From: Myrica gale
Lineage: Eukaryota; Streptophyta; Magnoliopsida; Fagales; Myricaceae
Reading direction: 5' to 3'
Length of the DNA stretch: 64,000 nt
Assembly (NCBI GenBank): GCA_963930655.1
Contig: OZ005607.1
Span: 10,432,874 to 10,496,873, forward strand
Each line of letters starts with the position of its first letter. Position 1 is the stretch's first letter. This document shows positions 11,463 through 23,229 of this stretch, in pieces. A program made the translations under genes and the position numbers. The notes below the pieces were generated by a model. It was not told the DNA's origin and searched no databases. It worked only from the letters and a program-made list of their open reading frames with translations.

Positions 11463-14175
11463 GAAATTCAACTTGAAGGTGTTGATTTTTAAGAGGGCCT
11501 TATCACCATGGGTTTAACACCAAAAAATAAGAGCATAGGGTATAAAACAAGAAAACAGGTAAAGCACAAGAAGGTGATAACGAAAATTTCCTTTTTCTTT
11601 TGTAATCATCCTAATCTTGTGCTCCTGGCACAGAATTTTTCTGGAGAAATCTTATCTTTGTTACCATCATCTGCTTGCTGCAGAACTGGATCAGATGAAG
11701 TAAAAGAAAAGCTTAAAAATCTTGGTGCTGATGAAGTTTTTTCTGAGAGTCAACTGGAAGTGAAGAATGTTAAAGGGCTCCTGGTATTGTCATCTACTGA
11801 CTCATTATCTTTGAAACTGTATGGTATGGGGGAATCAGAGTTGTTTGACTGGTGTTTTCACCTTATATATTGTTGTTGTGCCCTGATGGTGAGTTGTTCA
11901 AATCTGATGTTTTCGACTTTACATGACTAATGTGCTAGGCTAGTCTACCTGAACCTGGTCTGGGATTTAACCGTGTTGGTGGAAATGCTGCTACATTGGT
12001 TCTCAAATTTTTGAGGTATAATATGCAATGCTTAACTTATCAAAAAAAAAAAAAAAATGCAATGCTTTATTTTCTGTGAAAATTAAGCGGTTTTCATTTG
12101 TCTCTGAAATCTAATATTCATCCAGATATGTAATGATTGTTTTTTTGTTGGCAGGCAGGGAGGAACTATGGTAACATACGGTGGAATGTCAAAGAAACCT
12201 ATAACCGTATCAACTTCATCTTTCATTTTTAAAGTATGCTGTCCTTTCCTTTTTCATTGTCTAAAAGTATTGGTCTTGTAACTGTTAACTATTCAGAATA
12301 CATTGGGCAATTAAGTGTATGTTTGTTATCTGAAGGTAAGCTGGGATCAGAAGTAATATGACTGACATAAAAACACTAGTAAGGATTGCTAAATTAGCCA
12401 CAAGTATATTGAAATAACTTTGAAGTGGTCATAATTATTTTGAGTGTGCACTCTCAATGGATAAATATGAGCAGAACCAGTTGAAGATAGTTGGAGGCAA
12501 GATTAAAACTTATAGATGAATGACAGATCAATGCTAATATCTTAACTGACAATGATAGCTGCCTTTAGCTTCAGACAATCTGGAGTGGAAAATACTATTT
12601 GTCTGGCCAACTTCGGCTGGTTGGGATGAGGAAAGATTGATGAAATCATATGCCATTCATTTTCGATGGTTAAGTGTTCCACCGATCTATATATGGTTTT
12701 GTAAAGAGAAGAGAAAGGAATTTAAGTGTAGTGTGAAAATTTGTGTAGATTCTTTCCAACTATCTTGGTATGCTGGCCTTGCTTGACGATTGTATAGTTG
12801 AACCTTCTCTTAAGATGATTGCGCTTGAGAAGTAAATATTCTATGCTGTGATATTGTTGCGAACTTGCGACTGAGTATGTTCCTTTCTCATTCAGCCTAG
12901 TAAATTAGCCTGCACTTTTCCTTCAACATCCTATATTCGCACTTATGCATGAGAATGGGCTACGGTGCTGTTTGCAAGTCATTAGTCCTAGGAATGTAGG
13001 TGGCTCCAGTGTGACTAAAAAGCGAGGCCTTCTGCCATTCACTGTTGATCTGACAAGCTTTTACCCTGTTAGCTATTCTACCTTCATCACTTATATATAA
13101 AAAAAATATTCTACCTTCATCATACTCCTGCTCGGCTTAGATGGGAGTAGACGATGGCATAAAAGCTGCAGTTAACATGAGCAGGTCTACTTCCTCAAAC
13201 AAGTAAGACGACATGTTCCCATTTGGGTGCATGTAACCACGCTCAATGCAAGCTAATGACATAGCAAAGTTAATATAGTCTAAGCTTCTTTCTTTTTTCT
13301 TTCTGCATTGCTAAACTGGTGTACTATGGGTTATCTATATCAGATGTTTAGAAATCTAAATTAAGAATTTTCTAAGGGATGAATGTGGATTTATACAATT
13401 TTTATTAAGCTGAGATAATGCTTGACAAATGCAGAACTAAGCCGGGGTATGAATAGATCTAAGAAATATAATATGTCCAGATCTGAATTAAATGAAATTT
13501 GGTGGGAATGAAACTAGCACCAGTGGCATGACGTTGATCTCTGTTAACTATCAGAAAAATTTTGCATGAGCAAAAAGGTCAAATTATTTAAGATTTTGAA
13601 ATAGATGCAGACTGAACATAAATTTTCAACTTAGCAACTTAAGACTGTTGACAAGCTTGGGCATGCATTTGGTGGTAGAAAAGAAATGAAAGATAGGATG
13701 GCTTCCTCTGTCTAGGTGAATCAGGTTTTTTGGTAACCCATCTCGAGATAATGCTTTTATCTACATAGAAAAATGTTCAGTAGTAGAAAGGGATATAACT
13801 GTTTGTGATATTGTTCGACATAATGTTTCAATTCCTCTACTTGGCAGGACCTGTCTTTGAGGGGATTTTGGTTGCAGAAATGGATGAGTATGGATAAAGC
13901 GAAAGAGTGCAGAAGTATGATAGATTACCTCCTGGACCGAGCACGAGAAGGGAAGTTGAAATATGAGTACGTCTTATTTCATATAGAGAACTTTATTTAT
14001 CATCTGTTGGTTTGCATGGTTCTGCTCATCACCATGGTATCAATCGTGAATGTTAATGTATTGAGGTGCCTCTGTTTGCAGGATGGAACTGGTTCCATTC
14101 AGCGAGTTTCACAATGCATTAGATAAGGCACTTGGAAAACAAGGGAGCCAACCGAAACAGGTCCTCACATTCTAA

Positions 14176-14724
14176 TTTTTAACGAGGACTGAAGGTCATT
14201 GTTGGGGCATCCTGAGTTCTAGGTATTGTGTTCGGAGGTCTGGGATTTGGATTCTGTATGACAGTCATTATACGCTCCCAAGAGTTGGGAGAGACTGAAC
14301 TTCCTTACCAGGCAACTTTAGTTTGCCATTACGGCAGTCAAATTACTTAACAACTTTGTAATTACTTTGTTGCAAATAATAAATCAATGAGATATAACTC
14401 GACAACAGAAGTAGGAAAAGCTACAAATGCAGAGGGTGGAAAATGTGTTTACTAAGAGAGGCCCATTTTACATGGGAAGGACTTGGTAGATCTCTGAGCA
14501 CTTAGATACAAGGGGGGCATATGTTGTACAGAGTGCTGAAGATATGGTGATTGATTGGGCACTTCATGAATCCTTCGTGATTTTAAGTCTACAAAAGGTG
14601 TTTGTAAAGCCACGTTTTAACTAGAAAAGGCGTGGGAATGCAGCCAACAGCCTATGGAAAGCAGTGTTTATTTGCCTGCCAACTTCGTCCAAAAGACCTT
14701 TCTAAAGTTAAGGGAGGGATTCTA
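14176..14724. other. 3' flank of the MECR remnant
   Basis: It starts directly after the MECR stop. The first 200 bp or so are probably the old 3' untranslated region. No polyadenylation signal stands out, and no other gene or repeat was recognised. Confidence 0.4.
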
Positions 14725-15240
14725 ATTTTTTTTTCGGGGTAATTACACTTATCACCCTGAAACTATCATGTCTTTTTTACTTTGCACCTCAAAGTACCAC
14801 TTTTGTCATATTTCACCTTCAAACTACCATGCCCCAACAATTTGCACCCTATGTCCGTAATTCTGTCAATTTAGACGGAAAACTAATTGTGTGCGTCTCA
14901 CGTGACTTTTTCCCACATGATCTTCCCATTTTGCCTATTCGTTTGGTTTACCGCCAACATTCCAACCAAAGGGTGCAAAGTGAAAAAAATATGGTAGTTT
15001 GAGGGTGATAATTTTGATTATCACTTGGGCAAAAAGGGAAGATCAGGTGAGAAAAAGTCACGTGAGACGCACGTGATTAGTTTTTCGTCTAAATTGACAT
15101 AAATTATAGACGGAGGGTGCAAACTGTTGTGGTATGGTAGTTTGAGGGTGAAATGTGACAAAAGTAGTACTTCGGGGTGCAAAGTGAAAAAATATGGTAG
15201 TTTGAGGGTGATAAATGTAATTTCCCCTTTTTTCCAAGCA
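14725..15240. mobile_element. Long-TIR foldback element, about 0.5 kb
   Basis: The left half (GGGGTAATTACACTTATCACC onward) is the inverted, diverged copy of the right half, which ends in the complement of GGGGAAATTACATTTATCACC. Arms of about 200 bp surround a short centre near 14935-15010. Shared blocks include TTTGCACC, the complement of GGTAGTTTGAGGGTG, and TCACGTGA-type boxes. Both outer flanks are T-runs, so no target duplication can be read. It is a miniature, probably Mutator-like, element; no protein is encoded. Confidence 0.65.
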
Positions 15241-15962
15241 ATCTTTAATACATATATTAATAACCAAGAATATTACAACTGGTAAAATTCAGAAAAAGCC
15301 TTGGAAGACTAGTGAAAAACTTGAATAGACTCGAAGGCCTAAAAAGACAAACTCTCGATGAAGGGTACAGAGGCCTCAGAACAAGTTGGATCCAAGAATC
15401 CGGAAACCAAACCGGCTACAGGTGTCGGAGATACAAACAGACCATCAAATAAAAGCGATAATTGTGGCTGCTGGGATTGGGCTAAGAGAGGGAACGAGGG
15501 ATTCAAACTTCCCTTTTCTATTCCTTATTTTTGGAAAAGCTCCATCCGAGAGAAATGGGAATGTATTGTCCGGCTGGTATTAAAGCATACTCTCAGCGTC
15601 CGGCAAAGTAGGCTCAATGGCAACCAATTGATATTAGCTGTAGATAGGAAAAGCCAAAGCCTCAACCAATTTTTTTTTTTAATAAAGTCAATCGGACAAC
15701 ATTTTGCCAACAACAAAGAAAAACAGAAGTACCTTTTAAATAAATTGGTTTAAATCGACCTCATTACACAGGGAAATATAGGAAAATGCTTGATTTTTTT
15801 TAAATGAGTTATTGCAAAACTAGCAGGAACTAGGTCATCATTGTTCATTTTAGATGACATTCCTTGCTACTTTGCCCAGACATCTCTCTTTTCTCTCTTC
15901 ATCTTATTAGGATCAGATCCTCCAAAGTAGACAAAAATATGTGAAAAAACGAGGGCCTAAAT
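15241..15962. other. Intergenic between tail-to-tail MECR and HAD remnants
   Basis: Open frames of 131 and 65 codons at 15358-15753 show no domain and no exon signals. No gene is called. The segment lies downstream of both converging genes. Confidence 0.4.
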
Positions 15963-18878
15963 TTAAGAGGTGCACTCCTTCCTCAAAATAAAGTCCACCA
16001 CTGCTTCTTCTGCAGTGTCATCAACCTACATAGGTAACACAAGGGTTCATGTAACTTCATCCCACTTGAATCTGACAGGCAAATTGGTTGCAGATTTATC
16101 AAAGCAAATGTCCTCATCTACTCTAATATATCAGGAAGCTTTGCTTCGTCTGCCTCCAAAACTTGCCTTTTGTTCCAACAATTTAAGATTCGGAACCAAT
16201 CTGACATTAAGGTTTTTCTTCATATGGATTTTCACAAAAAGCTTCTACCAGAATTCATAAAAAAAACTTACCAGATCTGCTGGAAAATCAGCATCATTCT
16301 CCTTTCCCTTAAAAACACCTGTCCTTGTTAGAATTGAAAACCAGGGATGTCCCGCCTGAAAAAGCAAAATAGAATAAGCTATTGCGCTATCCTCAGAAAC
16401 CTAGTGTAAATCACGAACCATATAGAAAAAACCAAGAGACCAACCTGCTGTGCTCCTATGATGTCAACTGCAGGATTATCACCAATCATATATAGTGTTT
16501 TGAAATGACTTCCATTACTTGCATGATCCAGAACATGAAGTTCATGATCAAGAGATGACCCAAGTTGCTTTAGTACACTCTCAGCATTCTTGAACACAAA
16601 AGGATTTGGCTTCCCAAAAGACGTATACTCTAGAGGATTAGGGTGAATCCTGCATTTCCAAATTAGTGCATCCAGATTCAGACCCACCCTCAACCCTGGC
16701 GGCTGGGGAGCGATCATCAAAAACTATAAACAACTAAAAACCTTTGTCACATAATTTCAGAAAGCAGATTTGCATGATATAATAGCATACAACCATATAC
16801 TTTATTTTCCCTATCATTACCTATTGAAAATGGATTCTAATGCAATTCTGAAAGCTCCCAGGCCAAGACGTTCAGAAGGAAAAGTAGCCTATCTTTGGCG
16901 ACAGAGAACCTGAGAAAAATATCTATTGTGGTCAGTTAAGGACTTAAAGTTTCTGATGCCAATAATACTGCATTTGAGATCCAGGGCCGGGGGGACCACA
17001 CGTGACACTTCATGCATAAATCAACAAATCATTCTACTAATCTACAGAAGAAAGAATTTCATATGATCAGATAACCGGTAGGTTCAGGCTAACCTGGATG
17101 TCTCTGCTCCAGTCAGCAGGATCCCTAAGAATAAATACCGCTTGAACTCTCTGTGAGTAAACATTCTTTCTTGAAGCCGTCTCCCCAAAAGTGCTACTCT
17201 GATTAGCGACCAGCTGAGTCGTCCATTTCTTATAGGGTGCCAGTGGATCAATATCGTCAAAGCAGGAAGCATATTCATCTATTGAGAGCACATTTCTGAA
17301 AACAAAATCAATCAGCAGAGAAGTCATCCTGTGACACCTCCAGGCCATGTTCTATTGTTTACGCTTTGACTAAATTCAACAAATGTGAATCAGAAAGTCA
17401 ATAGAACCAGGCAAAAACCCTTATTTAAATCCATATTCAAACATTACTGCAGCAGGTTCACCTTTTCCCACAGCAACAGTAAGTGCATTCTCATATCTGT
17501 CAAAACACAAAATTTGTAATTATCAAAAAGAGAAACAATGAATTTCATTTTACCAACTTGTTCGATTAGTCTTCCCTTTCTATTATCCTCAGGATTGTGC
17601 ACTAATTGATTGGTTGGAAACTTCAACCCATCTATGCCTCCTCATGAAACTACATCCTTGCCGTCTTTATGTCATCTAATACATTGTATCCATGCATAGG
17701 TGCACAAATTTACTCATAGTTGACTCTATTGCGCATCATTAATTTGCATACCAAGTTCGATATTAACGATAGACTAAAGTCAGTTTGAAGGCATACCTAT
17801 TCGCTAGCTGTTTAAAAGGAGAATGGCCTTGTAATACCTGTATCACAGTTGTACTTATAGTTGAGGAAAAAAAATTATCATAAAACAGAACTAAAACAAA
17901 GGTCCAGGAATTTGGTGCTCAAATAGTAATGTTTTGAGATAGATAACAAAGACATGTCAACGCTCAACAAGCATGATTGCCTAGTAAATTCATACACAGC
18001 GGAAAACAAGAAAAGGGAGGAAACAGAGAATAGGAATTAGAAAATAATTCTGAAAACCTTCATTACTGTACCTGTGACGGTAAAATATTTACATCCAAGA
18101 GTTCGCTTAACTGGGAAGCTCTTTTCGATTCATGCAAACCACCTCCTGTAAAATTAAAAAGCACCGCCACTTACCATTAGATCTTACACTTTTTCAAACA
18201 AAACTGTTAACACACATGTTGAATCCAAAATCCACTTTCTTCAGAAAACCAACATCCAACATGCACTAAAAGGAAGCAAACACGACTTCTTTTTTTGGGT
18301 CAATATGTTTGGACAGTAAAATAGGAGGAGGTCATGATGCCGCACTCTCCTGACATATTTTCTCAGACTCCAAGTGCAATACATGAAACTTTAGCTATTG
18401 AACGGAGTCAGGATTTGAACTCAGATATAAAGCATGAAGTCAAGCAATTAACCATTTTTTGGACAGAAACCACGAATGAGATCGTAGACGACTTACCATT
18501 CGTCAAGAAAACGTAAGGAATCTTCAAATGACCTGCTTGCAAAAGAGCAAACGAGCTCATGAACAGCGTATTATCAGAATGTACCTCTATGACGAAGCAG
18601 AAGTTAAGACGACAAATTTACTAATAATCAATCTCAACAATTTGAAATCCAACAGATACCCAAAACCGAAGAAACGCATTATTGTACAGTCACACGCACA
18701 AACACATAAAGCGTAGTACCGGACTCATCATATAACCTTCTCAGAGCCTGAGGCGAGCCGCCGATGGGAGTATGGTCCCGCAGAACGACGCCGTCGATGT
18801 CGAACGCGATCCCAAAAGAAGGCCTGCAGTTCGACGACGCAGAACCAATGCCAAAACTAAGCTCTAAGCTCTAAGCAT
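15963..18878 (-). pseudogene. HAD-superfamily hydrolase (class IIA, CECR5-like) pseudogene
   Basis: Exons on the minus strand: 18720-18878, 18497-18532, 18072-18145, 17797-17837, about 17450-17515, 17094-17295, 16821-16909, 16445-16649, 16272-16355 and 15963-16025 (TAA). Motifs of the HAD phosphatase fold are clear: FGIAFDIDGVVLRDHTPIGG (nucleophile Asp), PYVFLTNGGG, a short block with GKGEPAAVM, EYTSFGKPNPFVFKNAE, TLYMIGDNPAVDIIGAQQ (metal-binding Asp) and AGHPWFSILTRTGVFKGKE. Three defects argue for a pseudogene: two extra 7-bp repeats put the only plausible Met (18876-18878) out of frame; the exon after VAVGKGEP ends TTTAA followed by ATAAGG where a GT donor is expected; and the exon at 16821-16909 reads VLC then a stop, with about 25-30 residues missing before ATFPSERLG. 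The substrate of the plant family is not established. Confidence 0.85.
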
Positions 18879-19278
18879 TATGTATGTGTCTGAAATGGAC
18901 ATTTAAATTATAAAACAACCAAGGGATAAGAGAATGACCGTTGGGATTGTGAGGAAAGCTGAGAGAAGTAGCGTGAGAACAACAGGCAGACAAGCGATGG
19001 CTATTGCTTCGTGTTTGAGCGCTGTGACTGCGCAGCCCTTCTGAAGATTCCAAAGCCCATCCTTTAATTTGATGGAAAGCTCTGAATATCAGAAGAGCAC
19101 TCTCGCCCAAGTGCCCAACAACTAGAGAGTAGAGACTACTAGAGTACAATTTTCACCCGAGAAATGATCATAGCTGATTGGAGTCCTTTTTAGCAGATTT
19201 CTCTAGTTTTTATCAGTTTTGTGACAATTTTCAGTTATGTGATGTATGGAATGGAGAATTCTTTTGTAACATTGTAAT
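18879..19278. other. Upstream flank of the HAD remnant
   Basis: This is the former promoter side of the minus-strand HAD gene. No clear TATA box or further exon was found. A 92-codon minus frame (18871-19149) overlaps the old leader and shows no domain. Confidence 0.4.
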
Positions 19279-19632
19279 TGTTGGAAGTCTCGCATTGCTA
19301 GAGAAATTAGTCAATGTGCTCCTTATAAGGTTGTGACATCCCTCACTTCTCAAGGCGTCTTTTGGAGTTGAGTTAGGTCCACCTTTCACATATTGTGTTA
19401 ATTCTAATATGGTATCGGAGTCAGATCCCTAGTTTGTAGTCCCACCGTCACCCATTTCCACGTGTTGGTTTGGATGTCCTCTCGCCACACTTGAGGGGGC
19501 ATGTTGGAAGTCACACATTGCTGGAGAAACTAGTCAATGTGCTCCTTATAAGGTTATGACATCTCTCACTTCTCATGACGTCTTTTGGAGTTGAGTTAGG
19601 TCCACCTTTCACGTATTGTGTAAATTCTAATA
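19279..19632 (+). mobile_element. Miniature LTR element (TRIM-like), 354 bp, copy A
   Basis: Two 131-bp direct repeats (19279-19409 and 19502-19632) start TGTTGGAAGTC and end AATTCTAATA. Directly after the first comes TGGTATCGGAGTC, a slightly changed primer-binding site for initiator tRNA-Met. A purine stretch (TTGAGGGGGCA) precedes the second repeat. The internal part is only 92 bp and codes for nothing. Copies B and C lie at 36898-37251 and 56162-56514. No clear target duplication was found for this copy. Confidence 0.8.
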
Positions 19633-19836
19633 GCAACGGAAAAAAAAACATTGAACTAAATAAATTTCTTGATTAAAAAAAATATCTGGTTTATTTTTCA
19701 CTTATTTTTTTCGTATTGTTTAGTTCTTTGGAAAAACAGATAGATCATGTTAGAAGATGCTTATTTATTTGCTCTTTACAAATCTGTACAAATAGTTTAG
19801 GTAGTAATATCGTTACGATCAATGTAAATAAATTGA

Positions 19837-20800
19837 TAAATAAAGGAGTCTGACTGAATTTTTTTTCATACGTAATGTAAAAAATTGTCTTAAAGTTACA
19901 ATATCAAAACATTAAAGACTAAAAATATTAAAAATATTGAATTACACATACCGTATTATGTACTACGACTGAGAGAGGAAAATTGGATCCTACGGTTGTG
20001 CATCTTCTGAAAAACGTTGCAAAATGACTTCGTTCTCAATAGTTTCAAAAATTTCCCGCTCGATGTACACTACCATGCAATCATCTCCTATCCTACTACG
20101 CAAATCAATCTTGATAATTTTCATCGCAGAGAACACTCTCTCAACGGTTGCAGTTGTAACCGGTAATATCAATGCCAACGTAATAAGAAGATAAACTAAT
20201 AGATACAAAATATTCTTTCTGGTCTCAACCATCTTCACAGCAAGAGCTCCAATATCTTGAAGCCCAGAAAAAACATTAGTTCTTCTAACATCTTTAATGT
20301 AGGTGTCAAGCTGATCTCTAAGTACTACGTGATCAATTGTTGAGAAATATTCTGGGTAAAATTCAGCAAGACGACATAATCTATAAAGATCAAATGCTGA
20401 GAATGAGTCTATTTGATCAAGACATGTTATGCAAAGAAGTAATTTCATATTTGTTTCTGTGAAACTATTATTCATCTCCTGAGCAATCAAATCAATAACC
20501 TTGCAAAAGACTTCCACACGAAAATAATACAAATAAGCAATTGTCTGCCCTCCACGCCTCGAACGACCGCGAGTTGGTATAATGTCTTTCATATTGGGCA
20601 CATTGATAAAATTATTCAGACAAAATGTTTTGACTTCTACTAAAAATTCATCTCATCCTTCCTCCCTCAACTCTTGCAACCGTTCCCTCACAACTCCAAC
20701 CAAACCCAACAAGGGGAGAAGAATATCAGGTAGGATAGATGTCAAGATCTCTTTGTCTAATGGCGCATTGTTTATTCTCTAACAGTCACAGACAGCTTAG
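19837..20800 (-). mobile_element. hAT element relic, truncated
   Basis: Non-coding sequence at 19837-19955, next to the transposase 3' end, matches the left subterminal part of the hAT element at 58055-60086; shared pieces include AAAAATTGTCTTA, TTACAATAT and ATTAAAGACTAAAA. No TIR survives at either side. This copy is thus a broken, formerly autonomous relative of that non-autonomous element. Confidence 0.65.
19990..20780 (-). pseudogene. hAT transposase C-terminal part (TTF/ZMYM1-like)
   Basis: The open minus frame 20601-19990 encodes MPNMKDIIPTRGRSRRGGQT, then a helical stretch and the hAT dimerisation block TTATVERVFSAMKIIKIDLR followed by SRIGDDCMVVYIEREIF. Upstream the same frame continues (VRERLQELREEG, then DEFLVEVKTFCLNN), interrupted by a TGA at 20653-20655 where Trp would fit. 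The N-terminal zinc finger and most of the catalytic core are missing. This is the family often annotated as zinc finger MYM-type protein 1-like in plant genomes. Confidence 0.82.
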
Positions 20801-22335
20801 ATTAGATGGTATAACATGCATTTCAGGGTATCCTGTTTAGACCTCTAGCTTTAGGCTTCGAAGCATCTGTCTTCTAGGCTCCAAAGCCTAAATTCATTTC
20901 TTTCTTTGACAGCGAGAGTGCCTAATAAAACTGGCTAGATGTTTGAGGAGCTAAAATAAGCTAAGATAGTAAAGATTTCATGCACACCATACTGGCCCCA
21001 AATGATACCCAAAATGATCTGATCGTTTCAACAGATGGGGAAAAAAACTGAACACAAGAGCCAGGGGCACCAATTTCCAAGCACACCCATTCTCTGCCAC
21101 CTCTTCGTGGGAGTCTTTGGTCCCCTTCGATGCCTTCATTAAGAGCGATCTCCTAGACTAGTCTTACCACATTTCTGTGCATGTTTGAACAATAACTTTG
21201 GGCTTATATGAAGACAAGAAAGGTGGTCCTCTGTTGTGTATTCAAGCCACTAGGTATTTCTTTATTATTCTTAACTACCCTGATAAATCAGTAAAGGAGT
21301 CGTTTCTTTTGTTTAAATAATTTCTTGGTATCAGGGAAGTGACTGCTATAAAATGGTAATAACAAAGCATATTTAGAGCGACCTTCTTTTGTTTTCCAAG
21401 CGAGAAAGAAAAAGAAAAGAAGGTAGGTTTCCCTTGTCCTATGAGATCAGTTTGCATCTTTTCTTGCCTCACTAGATATGTTTTTTTTTTCTTGGGGGGG
21501 GGGGAAGATAACTCCCATTACAGCAGTAACAATGAGGTCTCAGAAGGGAAGAACCCAACAAGTTACAAAAACAACCAGAAATCATCAAAAGGACTTGTAA
21601 AATATACAGAGGACAGCACTAGATGAGCTTTTGGACACAATACATTACTTCTTTTTTATGTATCTGATTTTTTGAGTTGGCAAATATTATCTGAAGTTTT
21701 CTTAAGGGAAACCAGACAAAGTACAGGCCCAAGGAAGAACAAGAGTCATTCATGCGCATGAGCATATACTTGAATATGAATCCACTGGTGGGTTGCCATC
21801 TTATCCATCTCCGTCCCATCTCAGTGACAGATGCTCAGTTTAATATAACTTCGAAGTTCCATTATCCAATAGGTCCCATATTATTTGCGACAAAATTTGC
21901 AAAATAGACAGACCAACAACACACTCTGTCCAACCAAAAAGAAATGTCAAATGTGACGGAAATAAGCCTCGTTTAAGAGCATTCACTCTGTAACCATCTA
22001 TGACTTCGATGTCAAGCCACGCCAGAGACACTATGGTTGCTTGCTGGATGAGCTGAAGATAGAAGGCCTCGTCATTATTCTCTCCCTCGTAATTAAAAAA
22101 AGGAAGATTTCTGTTTTGCCTTGCAATTTGGCTAAAACCCTTAAAATTCATACTAGGCTGGGCCTTTTACTTCACAGAGAAACATAGCTGTTGTGGTCTT
22201 AGTCTTAAGTCAACCATAAGTATTGTATACAGCCGACAGAATTAGCATCAAACTCACATATAACTCAACTATAATCAACCAGGGCGGCCAGGCCAATTTA
22301 TTTTATTAAAAAAATATACATGAATTTTTTTTTTT
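20801..22335. other. Stretch without recognised gene
   Basis: Two minus frames (21840-22151, 103 codons, and 21619-21819, 66 codons) are the longest. They show no motif I recognise, though the first, with a DEAFYLQLIQQATIVSLAWL segment, looks protein-like and could be an exon of an old gene. Simple T- and G-runs occur near 21480-21506. Confidence 0.35.
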
Positions 22336-22390
22336 CAGGGGCGGACCCCGGGCGGCCGCCCAGGTTCGCCCGGGCCTGGGTCCGCCCCTG
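22336..22390. repeat. GC-rich palindrome with hAT-like termini
   Basis: The 55-bp segment begins CAGGGGCGGACCC and ends in its complement GGGTCCGCCCCTG, with CGGGCG..CGCCCG inside. CAGNGGCGGA is the terminal motif of the hAT element at 58055-60086, so this may be two hAT ends joined head to head after an internal deletion. Being strongly self-complementary it should form a stable hairpin. Confidence 0.6.
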
Positions 22391-22469
22391 CACCACAGAC
22401 AAGATTTTCCCCACCGGAAGGAATAAGTCATCTGAGGCTCGTTTAGCCACCAGCCTCCCTTGGAGAAGG

Positions 22470-22531
22470 GCCACCCCTCAAAAGGGGGAGCCTAGATTTG
22501 GGCTCCCTCCTCCTGAGCCACGAGGGGTGGC
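22470..22531. repeat. Short inverted repeat
   Basis: GCCACCCCTC at 22470-22479 is complementary to GAGGGGTGGC at 22522-22531, and an inner pair GGGAGCC / GGCTCCC lies between. This is a 62-bp GC-rich foldback just downstream of the 22336 palindrome. Confidence 0.6.
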
Positions 22532-22539
22532 TCTGCAAC

Positions 22540-23220
22540 TCCGGTAGTTTGGGTTTTTTTTTTTAGTTTCACAAAAAATTTATTAATTTATTTTTTCCCT
22601 TTTTTAATTTTCTTTTACTGATGTGGCACAATAAAAGTGACGTGATATTTTTTTAAAAAAAACTACACGTGTCACTTTTTTATTGATAATGATGTGTAGG
22701 GCTGTTAGTTGACTCAGCAATTCGCTGACGGAAGTGGACGAACCATTTTGACATCATGAAACCGAAGAATTACTTGTGATGAGAAAATCCAAAAACGAAT
22801 TTTATAAAGTGATCAAAACCAAAGATGAAAAGTGTGATTAAACCAAAAAATTTAAAATACATCAAACTCTTACTCTGCCTCATCGCTTGATCAAGAAGAA
22901 GTCTAATCAGAGAAAAGGACAGGAGCTAAGTTAATAGAATGGCCAGGACGCAAGTGTTATTCATTGGACGTCTGTCTTTTTCTTTCATGCCATCGGTGGT
23001 CATGGCTACATCTCAGGCGGTCGCGACCTTCCACAAGCGTAGCGAGTCACAACCTACGGGTAATTGTGGCTAGTTAAGGCCCACGTTTGAGGCTTTGAGC
23101 CAAGCTGATAGCCATGCGTGTTTTCCCTTTACAATAATGTATTTTCATATACCAGGGACATCAACAATGACACTGCTTATTAAGAAACTTCTGAACAATT
23201 GTCAGATGTCATCATGTTAG
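22540..23220. other. Intergenic, no gene recognised
   Basis: T-runs, an ACACGTGTCA box near 22664 and repeat-like sequence. No coding frame was found. Confidence 0.35.
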
Positions 23221-23229
23221 CGATCAAAA

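Larger units (their letters stand above)
7635..11495. mobile_element. TIR element in MECR intron carrying foreign sequence
   Basis: Sequence at about 7635-7731 reappears inverted at about 11160-11495 once the solo LTR at 11227-11462 is removed. Shared blocks, read inward, are CCTC.TA.AA..TCAAC, TTC.CATCC, GGCAGTAACTTCT and CTGGAGAAT. The TIRs are about 95 bp. Each contains a small palindrome around GGCAGTA..TACTGCC. Between them lie a copia relic and a cation/calcium-exchanger fragment, so this resembles a gene-capturing (Pack-type) element. I could not define the exact outer ends or a target duplication, so the superfamily (Mutator-like suspected) is open. Confidence 0.55.
5703..14175 (+). 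pseudogene. MECR-like: Mitochondrial enoyl-ACP/CoA reductase (MECR-type) pseudogene
   Basis: Exons with matching phases: 5703-5800, 6310-6448, 7186-7329, 7402-7504, 11684-11783, 11939-12015, 12155-12233, 13848-13966 and 14083-14175 (TAA). The product is an NADPH-dependent 2-enoyl reductase of the zinc-free MDR superfamily, acting in mitochondrial fatty acid synthesis; visible blocks are [46 protein letters not shown] (nucleotide-binding region), LGADEVFSESQL and GGTMVTYGGMSKKPITVS. Two defects point to a pseudogene. No exon for the transit peptide and first residues was found upstream, where a Mutator element now lies. In the second listed exon a 7-bp tandem duplication (TCAGTAG twice, about 6378-6391) shifts the frame just before the expected GSAVKG..PGDWVIPSPPS segment, which is still readable in another frame to 6448. 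Without the duplication the exon is 132 bp and in phase. Confidence 0.88.
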
